A stretch of DNA of 64,000 nucleotides from Gemmatimonadota bacterium (GCA_022827345.1 JAJDTB010000065.1:1-64000); one strand, 5' to 3'. Positions 7,260 to 15,856 are shown, numbered from the stretch's first letter. Notes: a model not told the origin generated them from the letters alone. A program made the numbers and translations.

Positions 7260-9035
7260 ATGGCGCAGCAGCCCAGCCGATCCGCCACCGGAGTTCGTTT
7301 CGAGCCCGACGAGAGTCCCAATCTGCCCATCACGATCGGACTGGCGCTGCAGTACTGCGTGCTCACGCTGGGGCCGATCGTGCTGACCGTCGCGATCGTG
7401 GTGCGGACGGCCGGCGAGAGCGAGCTCTTCCTGTCGTGGGCGGCGAGCGCGGCGCTGCTCGTGAGCGGGATCACGACGATGGTGCAGGCGAGGCGGGTGG
7501 GGCGGTTCGGCGCGGGGTACATTCTGCTGATGGGGACGTCGGGGGCCTTCATCGCGGTGTCGGTGGCGGCCCTGGCGCAGGGCGGGCCCGGGATGCTGGC
7601 GACGCTGGTCGCGGCCTCGGCGCTCTTCCAGTTCCTGCTGGCGTCGCGGCTGTCGCTGCTGCGGCGGATCATCACGCCGACGGTCGCGGGGACGGTGATC
7701 ATGCTGATCGCGGTGACGGTGATGCCGCTGGTGCTGGACCTGGTCGAGCGGGTGCCGGAGGGGGCGGCCCCGTCGGCCGGGCCGGTGACGGCGTTCGTGA
7801 CGCTGGGCGTGACGATGGTGATCGTGCTCCGCGCGGCCGGGGCGATGCGGCTCTGGGGTCCGGTGATCGGGATCCTCGCGGGGTGCGTGTCCGCCGGGTT
7901 CTTCGGCCTCTTCTCGTGGGACGCGGTGGCGGCGGCGCCGTGGTTCGGCTTGCCGGTCGAGGGCTGGCCGGGGTTCGACTTCGGCTTCGGGCCGGTGTTC
8001 TGGGCGCTGCTGCCGGCGTTCGTGTTCGTGACGCTGGTCGGCGCGATCGAGACGATCGGCGATGCGGTGGCGGTGCAGCGGGTGTCGTGGCGCGACGACC
8101 GGGCGACGGACTTCCGCGGGGTGCAGGGGGCGGTGATGGCCGACGGGCTGGGCAACTTCCTGTCGGGGCTGATGGCCACCGTTCCCAACACGACGTATTC
8201 GAGCAGCGTGTCGATCGTCGAGATCACGGGGGTGGCGGCGCGGCGGGTGGGGATCGGAATCGGGGTCGGATTCTGCGCGCTGGCGCTGCTGCCGAAGGTG
8301 GTGGCGGTGATCCTGTCGATCCCCGACCCGATCATCGGCTCGTATGTGGTGGTGCTGATCGCGATCCTCTTCGTGCTGGGGATGCGCATCGTCGTCGGCG
8401 ACGGCATGAACTACCGGAAGGCGGCCATCGTGGGGGTCTCGTTCTGGGTCGGCTCGGGGTTCCAGAACGGCGGCCTCTTCATCGACCAGATGAGCCCGTT
8501 CTTCGCCGAGATGCTGGGCAACGGCATGACCTCGGGCGGTCTGACGGCGCTCGTGCTGTCGGTGTTCGTGGAGCTGGCCGGGCCGCGGCGCAAGCGGCTG
8601 GTGACGACGCTGGGGGTGGATGCGCTGCCGGAGATCAGCGGGTTCCTGGAGGGCTTCGGCGCACGCGCGGGATGGGACAGCGGCATGGTCCAGCGGGTCC
8701 AGCTGGCTTCGGAGGAGGCGCTGGTGAGCTTGATGGGGGATGGGGGCGCCGGGGGCGCCGAGGGCGACCCGGACGGCCCGGCGCGGCGGCTGCGCCTGAG
8801 CGTGCGCGCGGAGCGGGGTGCGGCGGAGCTGGAGTTCCTTGCCGTGTCAGGTGAAGGGAACCTGGAGGACCGGATGGCGCTGGCCGGAGAGCACTCGGTC
8901 GAGATCGAGGCCGATCACGACTTCTCGCTCCGGCTGCTGCGGCACCTGGCGGCGTCGGTGAGGCACCAGAAGTATCACGACACCGATATCCTCACGGTGC
9001 GGGTGGAGGTGCCGGGAGGTCCCCCTACCGCCTGA
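7260..9035 (+). CDS. NCS2 (uracil/xanthine) permease with C-terminal ATPase-like domain
   Basis: 591 residues. Residues ~20-440 form a nucleobase-cation symporter-2 membrane domain with ~12-14 hydrophobic segments, including LALQYCVLTLGPIVLTVAIV, the TSGAFIAVSVAAL and TPTVAGTVIMLIA segments, FVTLVGAIETIGD and TVPNTTYSSSVSIVEITGVA. The last ~140 residues are cytoplasmic (LPEISGFLEGFGARAGWD, RVQLASEEALVSLM, then LRLLRHLAASVRHQKYHDTD) and resemble an RsbW/HATPase_c_2-type anti-sigma kinase fold, not the usual short NCS2 tail. The N-box Asn of true ATPases is not evident. The start is ATG at 7260 after AAAAGGAAG. A paralogue with the same architecture lies at 51632-53389. Confidence 0.85.
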   Translation: MAQQPSRSATGVRFEPDESPNLPITIGLALQYCVLTLGPIVLTVAIVVRTAGESELFLSWAASAALLVSGITTMVQARRVGRFGAGYILLMGTSGAFIAVSVAALAQGGPGMLATLVAASALFQFLLASRLSLLRRIITPTVAGTVIMLIAVTVMPLVLDLVERVPEGAAPSAGPVTAFVTLGVTMVIVLRAAGAMRLWGPVIGILAGCVSAGFFGLFSWDAVAAAPWFGLPVEGWPGFDFGFGPVFWALLPAFVFVTLVGAIETIGDAVAVQRVSWRDDRATDFRGVQGAVMADGLGNFLSGLMATVPNTTYSSSVSIVEITGVAARRVGIGIGVGFCALALLPKVVAVILSIPDPIIGSYVVVLIAILFVLGMRIVVGDGMNYRKAAIVGVSFWVGSGFQNGGLFIDQMSPFFAEMLGNGMTSGGLTALVLSVFVELAGPRRKRLVTTLGVDALPEISGFLEGFGARAGWDSGMVQRVQLASEEALVSLMGDGGAGGAEGDPDGPARRLRLSVRAERGAAELEFLAVSGEGNLEDRMALAGEHSVEIEADHDFSLRLLRHLAASVRHQKYHDTDILTVRVEVPGGPPTA

Positions 9036-10083
9036 AGCGCACCCACTTCGTGATGCGGCGCTGGGACACCTCGGCGCCGTACACGTTGCCCTCCCGGTCC
9101 ACCGCGACGCCTTCCGGCCCGCTGAACCCCATCGGGTTGGCCCGGTCGTCCGGCAGGAAGTGGTGCACCCACCCGTCGCGGGCGTCGCCGATCCGGATCC
9201 CCTTTTCCCATCCTGCATTGCGCTGCCCCGTGAACTCGTTCAGCGCGGGGCTCGATTCGGAATCGGCCACGTAGATGATGTCGTTGTCATCGATGTAGAT
9301 GCCGCTCGGCCGGCCGAACTGCGTCCAGATCGCGAGGAACTCGCCCTCCTGGTCGAAGATCTGAATGCGGTTGTTGTAGCGGTCGCCCACGAAGATGCGG
9401 CCCTGCGAGTCCATCGCGAGCGCGTGCGGGTCGCGGAACTGCTTCGGCCCGTAGCCGAGTTCGCCCCAGGTCTCCATGTAGTTGCCGTTCTCGTCGTAGC
9501 GGACGATGCGGCCGCGGGTGCGGTCGTGGGCGTCGGCGACGTAGATCTGGCCGTTGGGCGCGACCAGCACGTCGGACGGCTGGGTGAGGTGGGTAGGCGG
9601 GTCGCCGGCCTCGCCGGGAGTGCCGATCGTCATGAGCAGCTCGCCCTCGGGGGAGAACTTGAGGACGGTGTGGCCGGTCGTGGTGCCGCCGGGCCGCCAC
9701 GCGTCGGTCACCCATACGTTGCCCTCGTGGTCGATGTCGATCCCGTGCGGCCACGCGATCAGGCCGGCGCCGAAGCTGCGCAGCAGGTTCCCGTCGGTGT
9801 CGAAGAGCAGGATCGGATCGACGTCGGAGTCCACGCAGGTATTGCGCCCGCAGCGCTCGGCGACCCAGATGTTCCCGTCCAGGCCGATCTCGACGGCGCT
9901 GGTCGATCCCCACTGGCGGCCCTCGGGGAGTTCGCCCCAGCCGTAGATGGGGCGGAAGGGATTGCTGGTGTCGTGCTGGGCGTGGACTGACGGGGCGGCG
10001 AGGGCGGCGGCGGCGGCGACGGCCAGTGCAGCGGCGGCCAGCGTGGCGGCGGCCGGCTTGGCGGCCAGGGCTCGATTCGACAT
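9025..10083 (-). CDS. secreted NHL-repeat protein (peptidyl-hydroxyglycine lyase-like)
   Basis: 352 residues. An Ala-rich Sec signal ends near APSVHAQ. A six-bladed NHL beta-propeller follows with repeated DxxGNxWVxD units (VEIGLDGNIWVAERCG, IDHEGNVWVTDAWRPGG, VAPNGQIYVADAHDR, ALAMDSQGRIFVGDRYNNR, GVAVDREGNVYGAEV). The layout fits the bacterial peptidyl-alpha-hydroxyglycine alpha-amidating lyase family, whose substrates in bacteria are mostly unknown. The 3' end overlaps the permease 3' end by 11 bp. It is divergent from the molybdenum hydroxylase operon at 10250. Confidence 0.85.
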   Translation of the reverse strand: MSNRALAAKPAAATLAAAALAVAAAAALAAPSVHAQHDTSNPFRPIYGWGELPEGRQWGSTSAVEIGLDGNIWVAERCGRNTCVDSDVDPILLFDTDGNLLRSFGAGLIAWPHGIDIDHEGNVWVTDAWRPGGTTTGHTVLKFSPEGELLMTIGTPGEAGDPPTHLTQPSDVLVAPNGQIYVADAHDRTRGRIVRYDENGNYMETWGELGYGPKQFRDPHALAMDSQGRIFVGDRYNNRIQIFDQEGEFLAIWTQFGRPSGIYIDDNDIIYVADSESSPALNEFTGQRNAGWEKGIRIGDARDGWVHHFLPDDRANPMGFSGPEGVAVDREGNVYGAEVSQRRITKWVRFRR

Positions 10084-10249
10084 TCCGGGGTTCTCCTTGT
10101 GGGGGATTGAGATTGCTGGAGGAGGCGGCGCTCGCCAAGTTTATCGCGCCGGGCACGGCACCGCCATGTTGAGTTGCGAGGCGGTCTCCGGCACGTCTGA
10201 CAGTCAGCCAAGCGCCAGATGCGGTTGCTGTGTCGAGAGGAGGCGACGA

Positions 10250-10891
10250 ATGAGTGAGTTGCTGCCCGGCGTGAGTGAGCTGCTCCCCGGTCGGGGCAGC
10301 GTCTCGCGGCGTGGTTTCATCAAGGGCGTGATCGCGGCCGGCGCCTCGGTGTCGGCGGTCTCGTGGTTCGCGGTCCCGGCCGGCGCGCCGCAGCAGGGGG
10401 CCGCGCGGGGTGCGCTGGGCCGGCTCGTGACGCTGGAGGTGAACGGGCGCACTCGGCGGGTCGATGTCCTGCCGCAGGAGACGCTCGCCATGACGCTGCG
10501 CTACAAGCTCGGGCTGACCGGGACCAAGCTCGGGTGCGACCGCGCCGAGTGCGGGGCGTGCACGGTGATGATCGACGGGGTGGCGCACTACTCCTGCTCG
10601 ACGCTGACGCAGCGCGTACGAGGGCGCGGAATCACGACGGTCGAGGGGCTGGAGGGCCCCGGCGCCGAGCTTCACCCCGTGCAGAGCGCGTTCATCGAGG
10701 AGCTGGGTCCGCAGTGCGGGTTCTGCACGCCGGGGCAGGTGATGGCGGCCGCGGCGCTGCTGCGCGCCAACCCGAGCCCCACGCGCGAGGAGGCCCGCCG
10801 CGCGATGTCGGGCAATCTCTGCCGCTGCGGCGCCTACGATCACTATCTGAACGGGGTGATGAGGGCGGCCCGGGAGGCCTCCCGTGTCTGA
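10250..10891 (+). CDS. Tat-exported [2Fe-2S] subunit of a molybdenum hydroxylase
   Basis: 213 residues. The N-terminus carries a twin-arginine signal (SVSRRGFIKGVIAAGASVSA). The body is the xanthine dehydrogenase-family Fe-S subunit: first cluster in GCDRAECGACTVMIDG with a further Cys in YSCSTL, second cluster in CGFCTPGQ and NLCRCGAYDHY. It passes electrons between the Mo and FAD subunits. A Tat signal on the small subunit is as in periplasmic PaoABC-type aldehyde oxidoreductases, whose partners are carried across folded. A strong RBS GAGAGGAGG precedes the ATG. The gene overlaps the next by 8 bp. Confidence 0.93.
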   Translation: MSELLPGVSELLPGRGSVSRRGFIKGVIAAGASVSAVSWFAVPAGAPQQGAARGALGRLVTLEVNGRTRRVDVLPQETLAMTLRYKLGLTGTKLGCDRAECGACTVMIDGVAHYSCSTLTQRVRGRGITTVEGLEGPGAELHPVQSAFIEELGPQCGFCTPGQVMAAAALLRANPSPTREEARRAMSGNLCRCGAYDHYLNGVMRAAREASRV

Positions 10892-13283
10892 GCTGATCGG
10901 GAAGGACTTCACCCCCCCGGACGTGGCCGCGAAGGTCACCGGGCGCGCCAAATACGCCGAGGACTTCCGAGCCGACGGGATGCTCTTCTGCCGCCTCATC
11001 ACGAGCCCGATGCCGCACGCCCGAGTGCGCGGGATCGACGCCTCGGAGGCGCTGGCGATGGAGGGCGTCGTCGCCATCCTCACCGCCGACGACGTGCCCG
11101 AGATCCCCGCGCCGGGCAATCCCATCCTCACCAACACCCCGCACTTCGTCGGCGAGCCGGTCGCCGCGCTGGCGGCGGTGGACGAGACGACCGCCCAGGA
11201 CGCCATTAAAAAGGTCAAACTGGACCTCGAGCCGCTGCCCTTTGTGGTCGACCCGCTCGAGAGCCTGCGCCCGGACGGCCCCAACGCCCGCGAAGACGGC
11301 AACACGGTCGAGCGCCGCACGGGAGTCTCCGAGATCAAGTGGACCGACGCCGACTTCGCCGCGGCGGCCGACGGCGAGCTGCCGATGGGCGCGGTCAACA
11401 ACGAGTGGTCCTACGGCGACCTCGAGGCCGGCTTCCGCGACGCGGCGGTCGTGCTCGACGAGAGCTTCGTCACGGCCGGCACCTCGCACCACTCGATGGA
11501 GCCCCGCTCGGCGATGGCCTACTGGCAGAACGGCAAGTGCCATGTCTTCGGATCGAGCCAGAGCCAGAGCGCGACGCTCGGCAGCCTCGCCCGCTACATC
11601 GGCATCGACGTGTCCGACCTGGTCTTCGTGGCCGAGTTCTGCGGGGGCGGGTTCGGGTCGAAGGGCAGCGCGTACCCCGTCATGTCGATCCCGGCGCACA
11701 TGGCGCGGAAGACCGGCCGCCCCGTCATGATGCGCATCAGCCGGGCGGAGGAATACGCGATCGGGTCGGCCCGCGCGGGGTTCCAGGGCCGAATCCGCAT
11801 GGGGTTCCGCGACGACGGCCGCATCACGGCGGCGGACCTCTTCATCGTGCAGGAAAACGGGCCCAACAGCGGCTTTGGCGATCTCGGGAGCGCCGCGGGC
11901 GCCGTCTCCATCGTCTACACACCTCTGGCCATGCGTTTTCGCGGGATCCCGGTGCTCACCAACACGCCCGCGCGGGGTGCGCAACGCGGGCCGGGGCAGA
12001 ACCAGATCGCCTGCGCGGTCGAGCCCATCCTCGACAAGGCGGCGCAGCAGCTCGGGATCGACCGGGTCGCGATCCGCCGCATCAACGCGCCCGTCAGCGA
12101 GTCGCGCTACGGGGGCAATCAGGGTCCGGTGACCAGCGCGCACCTGCGCGAGGCGCTCGATCTGGGAGCCAGCCGGTTCGGATGGGACGAGCGGCTCGCC
12201 CGCAGCGGGGTGCGGCGCGGGTCGAAGGTGACCGGCGTCGCGGTCGGCACGGCCTTCCACTCGGCGGGCTTCAGCGGGATGGACGGGCTGGTGCGAATCA
12301 CGCCCGACGGCAGGCTGCACATCCACTGCGGGGTCGGCAACCTCGGCACATACTCGTATGCCGGTGTCTCACGCGCGGCGGCCGAAGTGCTCGGCTACGA
12401 CTGGGACAACTGCGTGATCGTGCGCGGGGACTCGTCCCGCAATCTGGCCTCGGCCAGCCCGCAGGTGGGCAGCAACACGACCTTCACCATGACGCGCGCC
12501 GCGTACGTGGCGGCGGCCGACGCCGTCGAGAAGCTCAAGGCGATCGCGGCGATGCAGTTCGGCGGCTCACCCGACGACTACGACACCGGCGGCGAGGCCG
12601 TCTTCGCCCGCGCCAACCCGTCGCGCAGACTCAGCTACGCGCAGGCGGCCGAGCGGGCGATCGCGCTCGGCGGGCGCTTCAGCGGCCACGAGATCCCCGA
12701 CGACCTCAACCCCATCACCGCGGCCTCGGTCGCGAACCTGGCGGGCACCGGCCTGATCGGCGCCGCGCGCGACAACCTCCCCCACGAGGGCACCGTTCCC
12801 GCGCTCGCGGCCGGGTTCATCGAGATCGAGCTCGACGTCGAGACCGGCGCCTTCGAGATCGTCGACTACCTGGGCGTCGCCGACTGCGGCACCGTCGTGC
12901 ATCCGCAGGGCCTCGCCGCGCAGGTCAAGGGCGGCGCGGTCATGGGTTTCGGCATGGCCGCGCTCGAGCGCCACGTCTACGACCGTCGCTACGGCGTCGC
13001 CGGAAACATCGGTTTCCACCAGGCCAAGCCCCCGTCCTACCTCGACGTGCCCTCGCACCTCGACTGGGCCGCCACCGACATCGCCGACCCCCAGAATCCC
13101 GTCGGCGCAAAGGGCGTCGGCGAGCCGCTGATGGGCTGTTCCGCGGCCGCGCTCCTCTGCGCCATCTCCGACGCGCTGGGCGGCCACTACTTCAACCGCA
13201 TCCCGGTGGTCCCCGACATGATCGTGAACGTGCTCGCCGAGCAGGCCCAGTCGCACCGCCCGCTCGAGGTCAACACGCAGTGA
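10884..13283 (+). CDS. molybdopterin-binding large subunit, xanthine dehydrogenase family
   Basis: 799 residues, GTG start overlapping the Fe-S gene. N-terminal aldehyde oxidase/XDH a/b hammerhead domain (FTPPDVAAKVTGRAKYAEDF) to ~150, then the Mo-binding domains: FCGGGFGSKG, NTPARGAQRGPGQNQ at the active-site loop, ASPQVGSNTTFT, and the conserved catalytic Glu region VGAKGVGEPLMG near the C-terminus. The loop PARGAQRGPG is neither the AYXCSFR of form I CO dehydrogenase nor a canonical xanthine dehydrogenase signature, so the substrate (aldehyde, purine or other N-heterocycle) cannot be told. It has no Tat signal and presumably rides with the small subunit. Confidence 0.93.
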   Translation: MSELIGKDFTPPDVAAKVTGRAKYAEDFRADGMLFCRLITSPMPHARVRGIDASEALAMEGVVAILTADDVPEIPAPGNPILTNTPHFVGEPVAALAAVDETTAQDAIKKVKLDLEPLPFVVDPLESLRPDGPNAREDGNTVERRTGVSEIKWTDADFAAAADGELPMGAVNNEWSYGDLEAGFRDAAVVLDESFVTAGTSHHSMEPRSAMAYWQNGKCHVFGSSQSQSATLGSLARYIGIDVSDLVFVAEFCGGGFGSKGSAYPVMSIPAHMARKTGRPVMMRISRAEEYAIGSARAGFQGRIRMGFRDDGRITAADLFIVQENGPNSGFGDLGSAAGAVSIVYTPLAMRFRGIPVLTNTPARGAQRGPGQNQIACAVEPILDKAAQQLGIDRVAIRRINAPVSESRYGGNQGPVTSAHLREALDLGASRFGWDERLARSGVRRGSKVTGVAVGTAFHSAGFSGMDGLVRITPDGRLHIHCGVGNLGTYSYAGVSRAAAEVLGYDWDNCVIVRGDSSRNLASASPQVGSNTTFTMTRAAYVAAADAVEKLKAIAAMQFGGSPDDYDTGGEAVFARANPSRRLSYAQAAERAIALGGRFSGHEIPDDLNPITAASVANLAGTGLIGAARDNLPHEGTVPALAAGFIEIELDVETGAFEIVDYLGVADCGTVVHPQGLAAQVKGGAVMGFGMAALERHVYDRRYGVAGNIGFHQAKPPSYLDVPSHLDWAATDIADPQNPVGAKGVGEPLMGCSAAALLCAISDALGGHYFNRIPVVPDMIVNVLAEQAQSHRPLEVNTQ

Positions 13284-13293
13284 GGAGGCGGCC

Positions 13294-14307
13294 ATGATGA
13301 ACGACATGATGACCCGTTTCGAGCTCCTGCAGCCGACCGACCTGCCGGGCGCGCTCGATCTGCTGGCCCGCCACGGCGCCGACGCGTGGCCGCTCGCGGG
13401 GGGCTACGACAGCTTCGACTGGTTCAAGAACCGCGGCAAGGAGCCCGCGGTCGTGATCGACCTGGAGGGGGTCGAGGAGTTGAGGGGGGTGAGAGAGGTA
13501 CAGGGCGGCGATGACGCCGGCGGCAGCGGTGGCATCGAAATCGGCGCCATGACCACGCTGGCGACTATTGAGAGCGACCCGATCATCCGGTCACGATATG
13601 CCCTCCTGGCCGATGCGGCGGCCGACGTCGCGAGCCCCCAGATCCGCAACGCCGGAACGATCGGCGGCAACGTCTGCCAGGACACGCGCTGCTGGTACTA
13701 CCGCTACGGCATGGCCTGCTACCGCGCCGGCGGCAACACCTGCTACGCGGGCGCGCCGGGCGCCATGAACCGCGAACACGCGATCTTCGGCGCCGACCGC
13801 TGCGTGGCGGTCACGCCATCGGACGTCGCCCCGGCGCTGGTGGCGCTCGACGCCGGGATGGTAATGCGGAGCGTGCGCCGCGAAAGGGTCGTCCCCGCGG
13901 CGGAGTTCTTCATGCCGCCCGGCGTCGACATCACCCGCATGACCGTGCTGGAGCCCGGCGAGCTTCTCACCGCGATCCGCATCCCGGGCCGCTGGGCGGG
14001 CGCCGACTTCCGTTTCGAGAAGGTCGCCGACCGGAAGACCTGGGACTTCGCGCTGGTCAGCGTGGCCGCGGCGGTGCGGGTGAACGGCGGCGGCGCCATC
14101 GAGGACGGCCGCATCGTCGCCGGCGCCGTCGAGTGCGTCCCGCGCCGCCTGACCGAGGTCGAGGCGTTCATCCGCGGCCGTCCCCGCGACGAGGAGACGG
14201 CGGAGGCAGCCGGCGAATTGGCGGTCAGCGGCGCCGATCCCCTCGACTACAACCACTTCAAGATCCCGCTGCTCCGCAACCTGGTGAAGCGGGCGGTGCG
14301 GGGGTGA
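13294..14307 (+). CDS. FAD-binding subunit (CoxM/XdhB family) of the molybdenum hydroxylase
   Basis: 337 residues. The FAD-binding PCMH-type domain has LPGALDLLARHGADAWPLAG and GYDSFDWFKNR at the first FAD loop, and RNAGTIGGNVCQDTRCWYYR at the second. A CO dehydrogenase flavoprotein C-terminal domain follows (FEKVADRKTWDFALVSVAAA). The Cys-rich stretch CWYYRYGMACYRAGGNTCYA is noteworthy because some members bind an extra [4Fe-4S] cluster in this region. Third gene of the operon. Its TGA overlaps the ATG of the HEPN gene (TGATG), so the toxin-antitoxin pair is read from the same transcript. Confidence 0.92.
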   Translation: MMNDMMTRFELLQPTDLPGALDLLARHGADAWPLAGGYDSFDWFKNRGKEPAVVIDLEGVEELRGVREVQGGDDAGGSGGIEIGAMTTLATIESDPIIRSRYALLADAAADVASPQIRNAGTIGGNVCQDTRCWYYRYGMACYRAGGNTCYAGAPGAMNREHAIFGADRCVAVTPSDVAPALVALDAGMVMRSVRRERVVPAAEFFMPPGVDITRMTVLEPGELLTAIRIPGRWAGADFRFEKVADRKTWDFALVSVAAAVRVNGGGAIEDGRIVAGAVECVPRRLTEVEAFIRGRPRDEETAEAAGELAVSGADPLDYNHFKIPLLRNLVKRAVRG

Positions 14308-14735
14308 TGGCGAGCCACGTCGAGCCTCCAAGGTGGCAGTACAGGTTCCGAAATTTCTCCCGGGCCTATTCGCTCCTGCGCGAGGCCGCGGCAGACGATC
14401 CGAAGAGACTGAACGACCTTGAACGCGAGGGACTCATCCAGCGCTTCGAGTACACCTTCGAGCTGGCGTGGAAGACCTTGAAGGACCGGCTGGAGCACGA
14501 TGGGATGCGCATCGAGCCCATCGCTACTGCTCGCAACGTCATCCGGACAGCGTACGAGTCACGCCTGGTCGCGGACGGCCAGACGTGGATCGACATGCTG
14601 GAGGATCGCAACCGCATGTCGCACGAGTATGACGCGGAGGCGTTCCAGGAAGTCGCTGACAACGTCCACAGGCGGTATCTTGCAGTGCTGGAACAGTTGC
14701 GGGCGACGCTGGCAGAGGAAGGCAGGACACCGTGA
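14307..14735 (+). CDS. HEPN-domain protein of a HEPN/MNT module (HI0074 family)
   Basis: 142 residues, all-helical. It matches the nucleotidyltransferase substrate-binding protein family: FRNFSRAYSLLREA, QRFEYTFELAWKTLKDRLEH and WIDMLEDRNRMSHEYD. The last contains the HEPN Rx4H motif (R-NRMS-H) characteristic of RNase toxins of the HEPN superfamily. In HEPN/MNT modules this protein is the toxin, and the neighbouring minimal nucleotidyltransferase neutralises it, in known cases by AMPylation. The start overlaps the stop of the FAD-subunit gene; the end overlaps the MNT gene by 4 bp. Confidence 0.9.
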   Translation: MASHVEPPRWQYRFRNFSRAYSLLREAAADDPKRLNDLEREGLIQRFEYTFELAWKTLKDRLEHDGMRIEPIATARNVIRTAYESRLVADGQTWIDMLEDRNRMSHEYDAEAFQEVADNVHRRYLAVLEQLRATLAEEGRTP

Positions 14736-15064
14736 ACGCTTCTGAATCGGGCCCTGCGACGTGTGTTCTGGACGATCGCCTGCTCGGTCGGCTGACGCAC
14801 GTCTTCACGACCTACCCAGACCTCGAATCCGTGGTCCTTTTCGGGTCCCGGGCGACGGGGACGGCCTCTCCGTGGTCGGACATCGACCTCGCAACCACTG
14901 GAGTCCGGCATCGTCGCACCCTCGGTCGGCTCAAGCTCGACCTGGAGGATCTCGATATCCCGCAACGCTGCGATGTCGTTGCCCTCGAGTTGGTCCGTCA
15001 CGAACCTCTGCTGCGACACATCGAGGCGGTGGGGGTGACGATCTACCGTCGCCCTACCGACTGA
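14732..15064 (+). CDS. minimal nucleotidyltransferase (MNT antitoxin)
   Basis: 110 residues, GTG start overlapping the HEPN gene (GTGA). It carries the polymerase-beta-type active site VVLFGSRATGTASPWSDIDL: the GS motif and the paired Asp of DxD are present, followed by a third acidic strand (RCDVVALEL). It is the expected antitoxin partner of the upstream HEPN protein. A hairpin follows 13 bp after the stop. Confidence 0.9.
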   Translation: MNASESGPATCVLDDRLLGRLTHVFTTYPDLESVVLFGSRATGTASPWSDIDLATTGVRHRRTLGRLKLDLEDLDIPQRCDVVALELVRHEPLLRHIEAVGVTIYRRPTD

Positions 15065-15077
15065 AGGGCACCCGGTT

Positions 15078-15094
15078 CCCGGCGCGGCGCCGGG
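15078..15094. terminator. GC-rich hairpin between convergent toxin-antitoxin genes
   Basis: CCCGGCG-CGG-CGCCGGG is a perfect 7-bp stem with a 3-base loop between the MNT gene (plus) and the VapC gene (minus). It could end transcription from either side. There is no clear U-tract. Confidence 0.5.
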
Positions 15095-15124
15095 ACACCG
15101 CCCGCGCAGCCGCCACCGCCCTGC

Positions 15125-15517
15125 TCACCTCCTGCGAACCCTCCAGGCCGCGTCGAGGCCGCGGTCGAAGGTCATGAGTTCGCGCGGTTTGTGGCGCAGG
15201 CAGCAGGCGAGGTGGACCAGGTCGCGGGATTCGAGGCTCGGGTGGAGGCTCGCCAGAGCCCGCGCCATCTCGACATCGGCACGTTCGACCGGCCACACTT
15301 CGTCGACCGTGCCGCCTACCAGATCGAAGGCCACCTCGAGCTGCCGACGCCTTCGCCGGCGCAGGTAGTTGTGGAGGAGTTCCTGCAGCACCTCCGCCGA
15401 CGTCACGAGGCGGGTGTCGCGCTGCCGTGCCCGGGCGAAGAAGGCCCTGGCCTCGGCCCGGTGTGGATGGTCGGCACCGACGAAGTACATGAAGACGTTG
15501 GCGTCGACGAAGATCAT
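15125..15517 (-). CDS. vapC: VapC-type PIN-domain ribonuclease toxin
   Basis: 130 residues, PIN fold. The Mg-binding acidic residues are in place: MIFVDANVFMY (Asp5), TSAEVLQELL (Glu), LESRDLVHLAC (Asp) and LMTFDRGLD (Asp). PIN toxins cleave RNA, often tRNA. The start overlaps the stop of the antitoxin gene by 4 bp (ATGA), the usual VapBC order. Confidence 0.88.
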   Translation of the reverse strand: MIFVDANVFMYFVGADHPHRAEARAFFARARQRDTRLVTSAEVLQELLHNYLRRRRRRQLEVAFDLVGGTVDEVWPVERADVEMARALASLHPSLESRDLVHLACCLRHKPRELMTFDRGLDAAWRVRRR

Positions 15518-15786
15518 TCGCTGTCGTAGTCCGGGTATCGGGTCTCGACCAGAATCCTCTTGATCTCGGGCCAGTCCGGCTCCCGGGCACCCGGCGGGTG
15601 ACGCGCGTCACACCTTGCCTCGAACTCCCGCAGTTCTTCGACCGTGAACTTGCGCGGACGCGCCGACACGAGCTTTTCCTCGGCGGCTTCACGGAGCCAT
15701 TCCCCGAGAGACTTGCCCTCGCGGCGCGCCTGGGTCCGATAGGCGACCTTCGCCGTTTCCTCAACGATGAAATGGATGCGGGCCAT
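15514..15786 (-). CDS. vapB: VapB-type antitoxin
   Basis: 90 residues starting MARIHFIVEETAKVAYRTQA, continuing REGKSLGEWLREAAEEKL; a ribbon-helix-helix N-terminus for DNA binding. An acidic C-terminal tail (FTVEELREFEARCD, then EIKRILVETRYPDYDSE) would wrap the PIN toxin. The ATG at 15786 is chosen because the frame upstream is not protein-like. It lies first in the vapBC operon, with a palindromic candidate operator just upstream. Confidence 0.82.
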   Translation of the reverse strand: MARIHFIVEETAKVAYRTQARREGKSLGEWLREAAEEKLVSARPRKFTVEELREFEARCDARHPPGAREPDWPEIKRILVETRYPDYDSE

Positions 15787-15804
15787 GGCGGATCGTACGG
15801 GTGA

Positions 15805-15850
15805 GTGTTGCACAGGAATGTGGTGCATATGCAAGATAGTTGCACAACAC
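15805..15850 (-). promoter_or_regulatory. candidate VapBC operator
   Basis: Just upstream of vapB lies the perfect 10-bp palindrome TGCATATGCA (15824-15833), flanked by the inverted arms GTGTTG (15805-15810) and CAACAC (15845-15850). RHH antitoxins usually bind such palindromes to repress their own operon. This is inference from position and symmetry. Confidence 0.5.
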
Positions 15851-15856
15851 GCGCAG

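Noticed and set aside
6878-8854. 658-codon plus-strand frame overlapping the first permease
   Set aside because: It is in a different frame from the permease, which has membrane helices and NCS2 motifs; the overlapping frame is Gly/Arg-rich and featureless.
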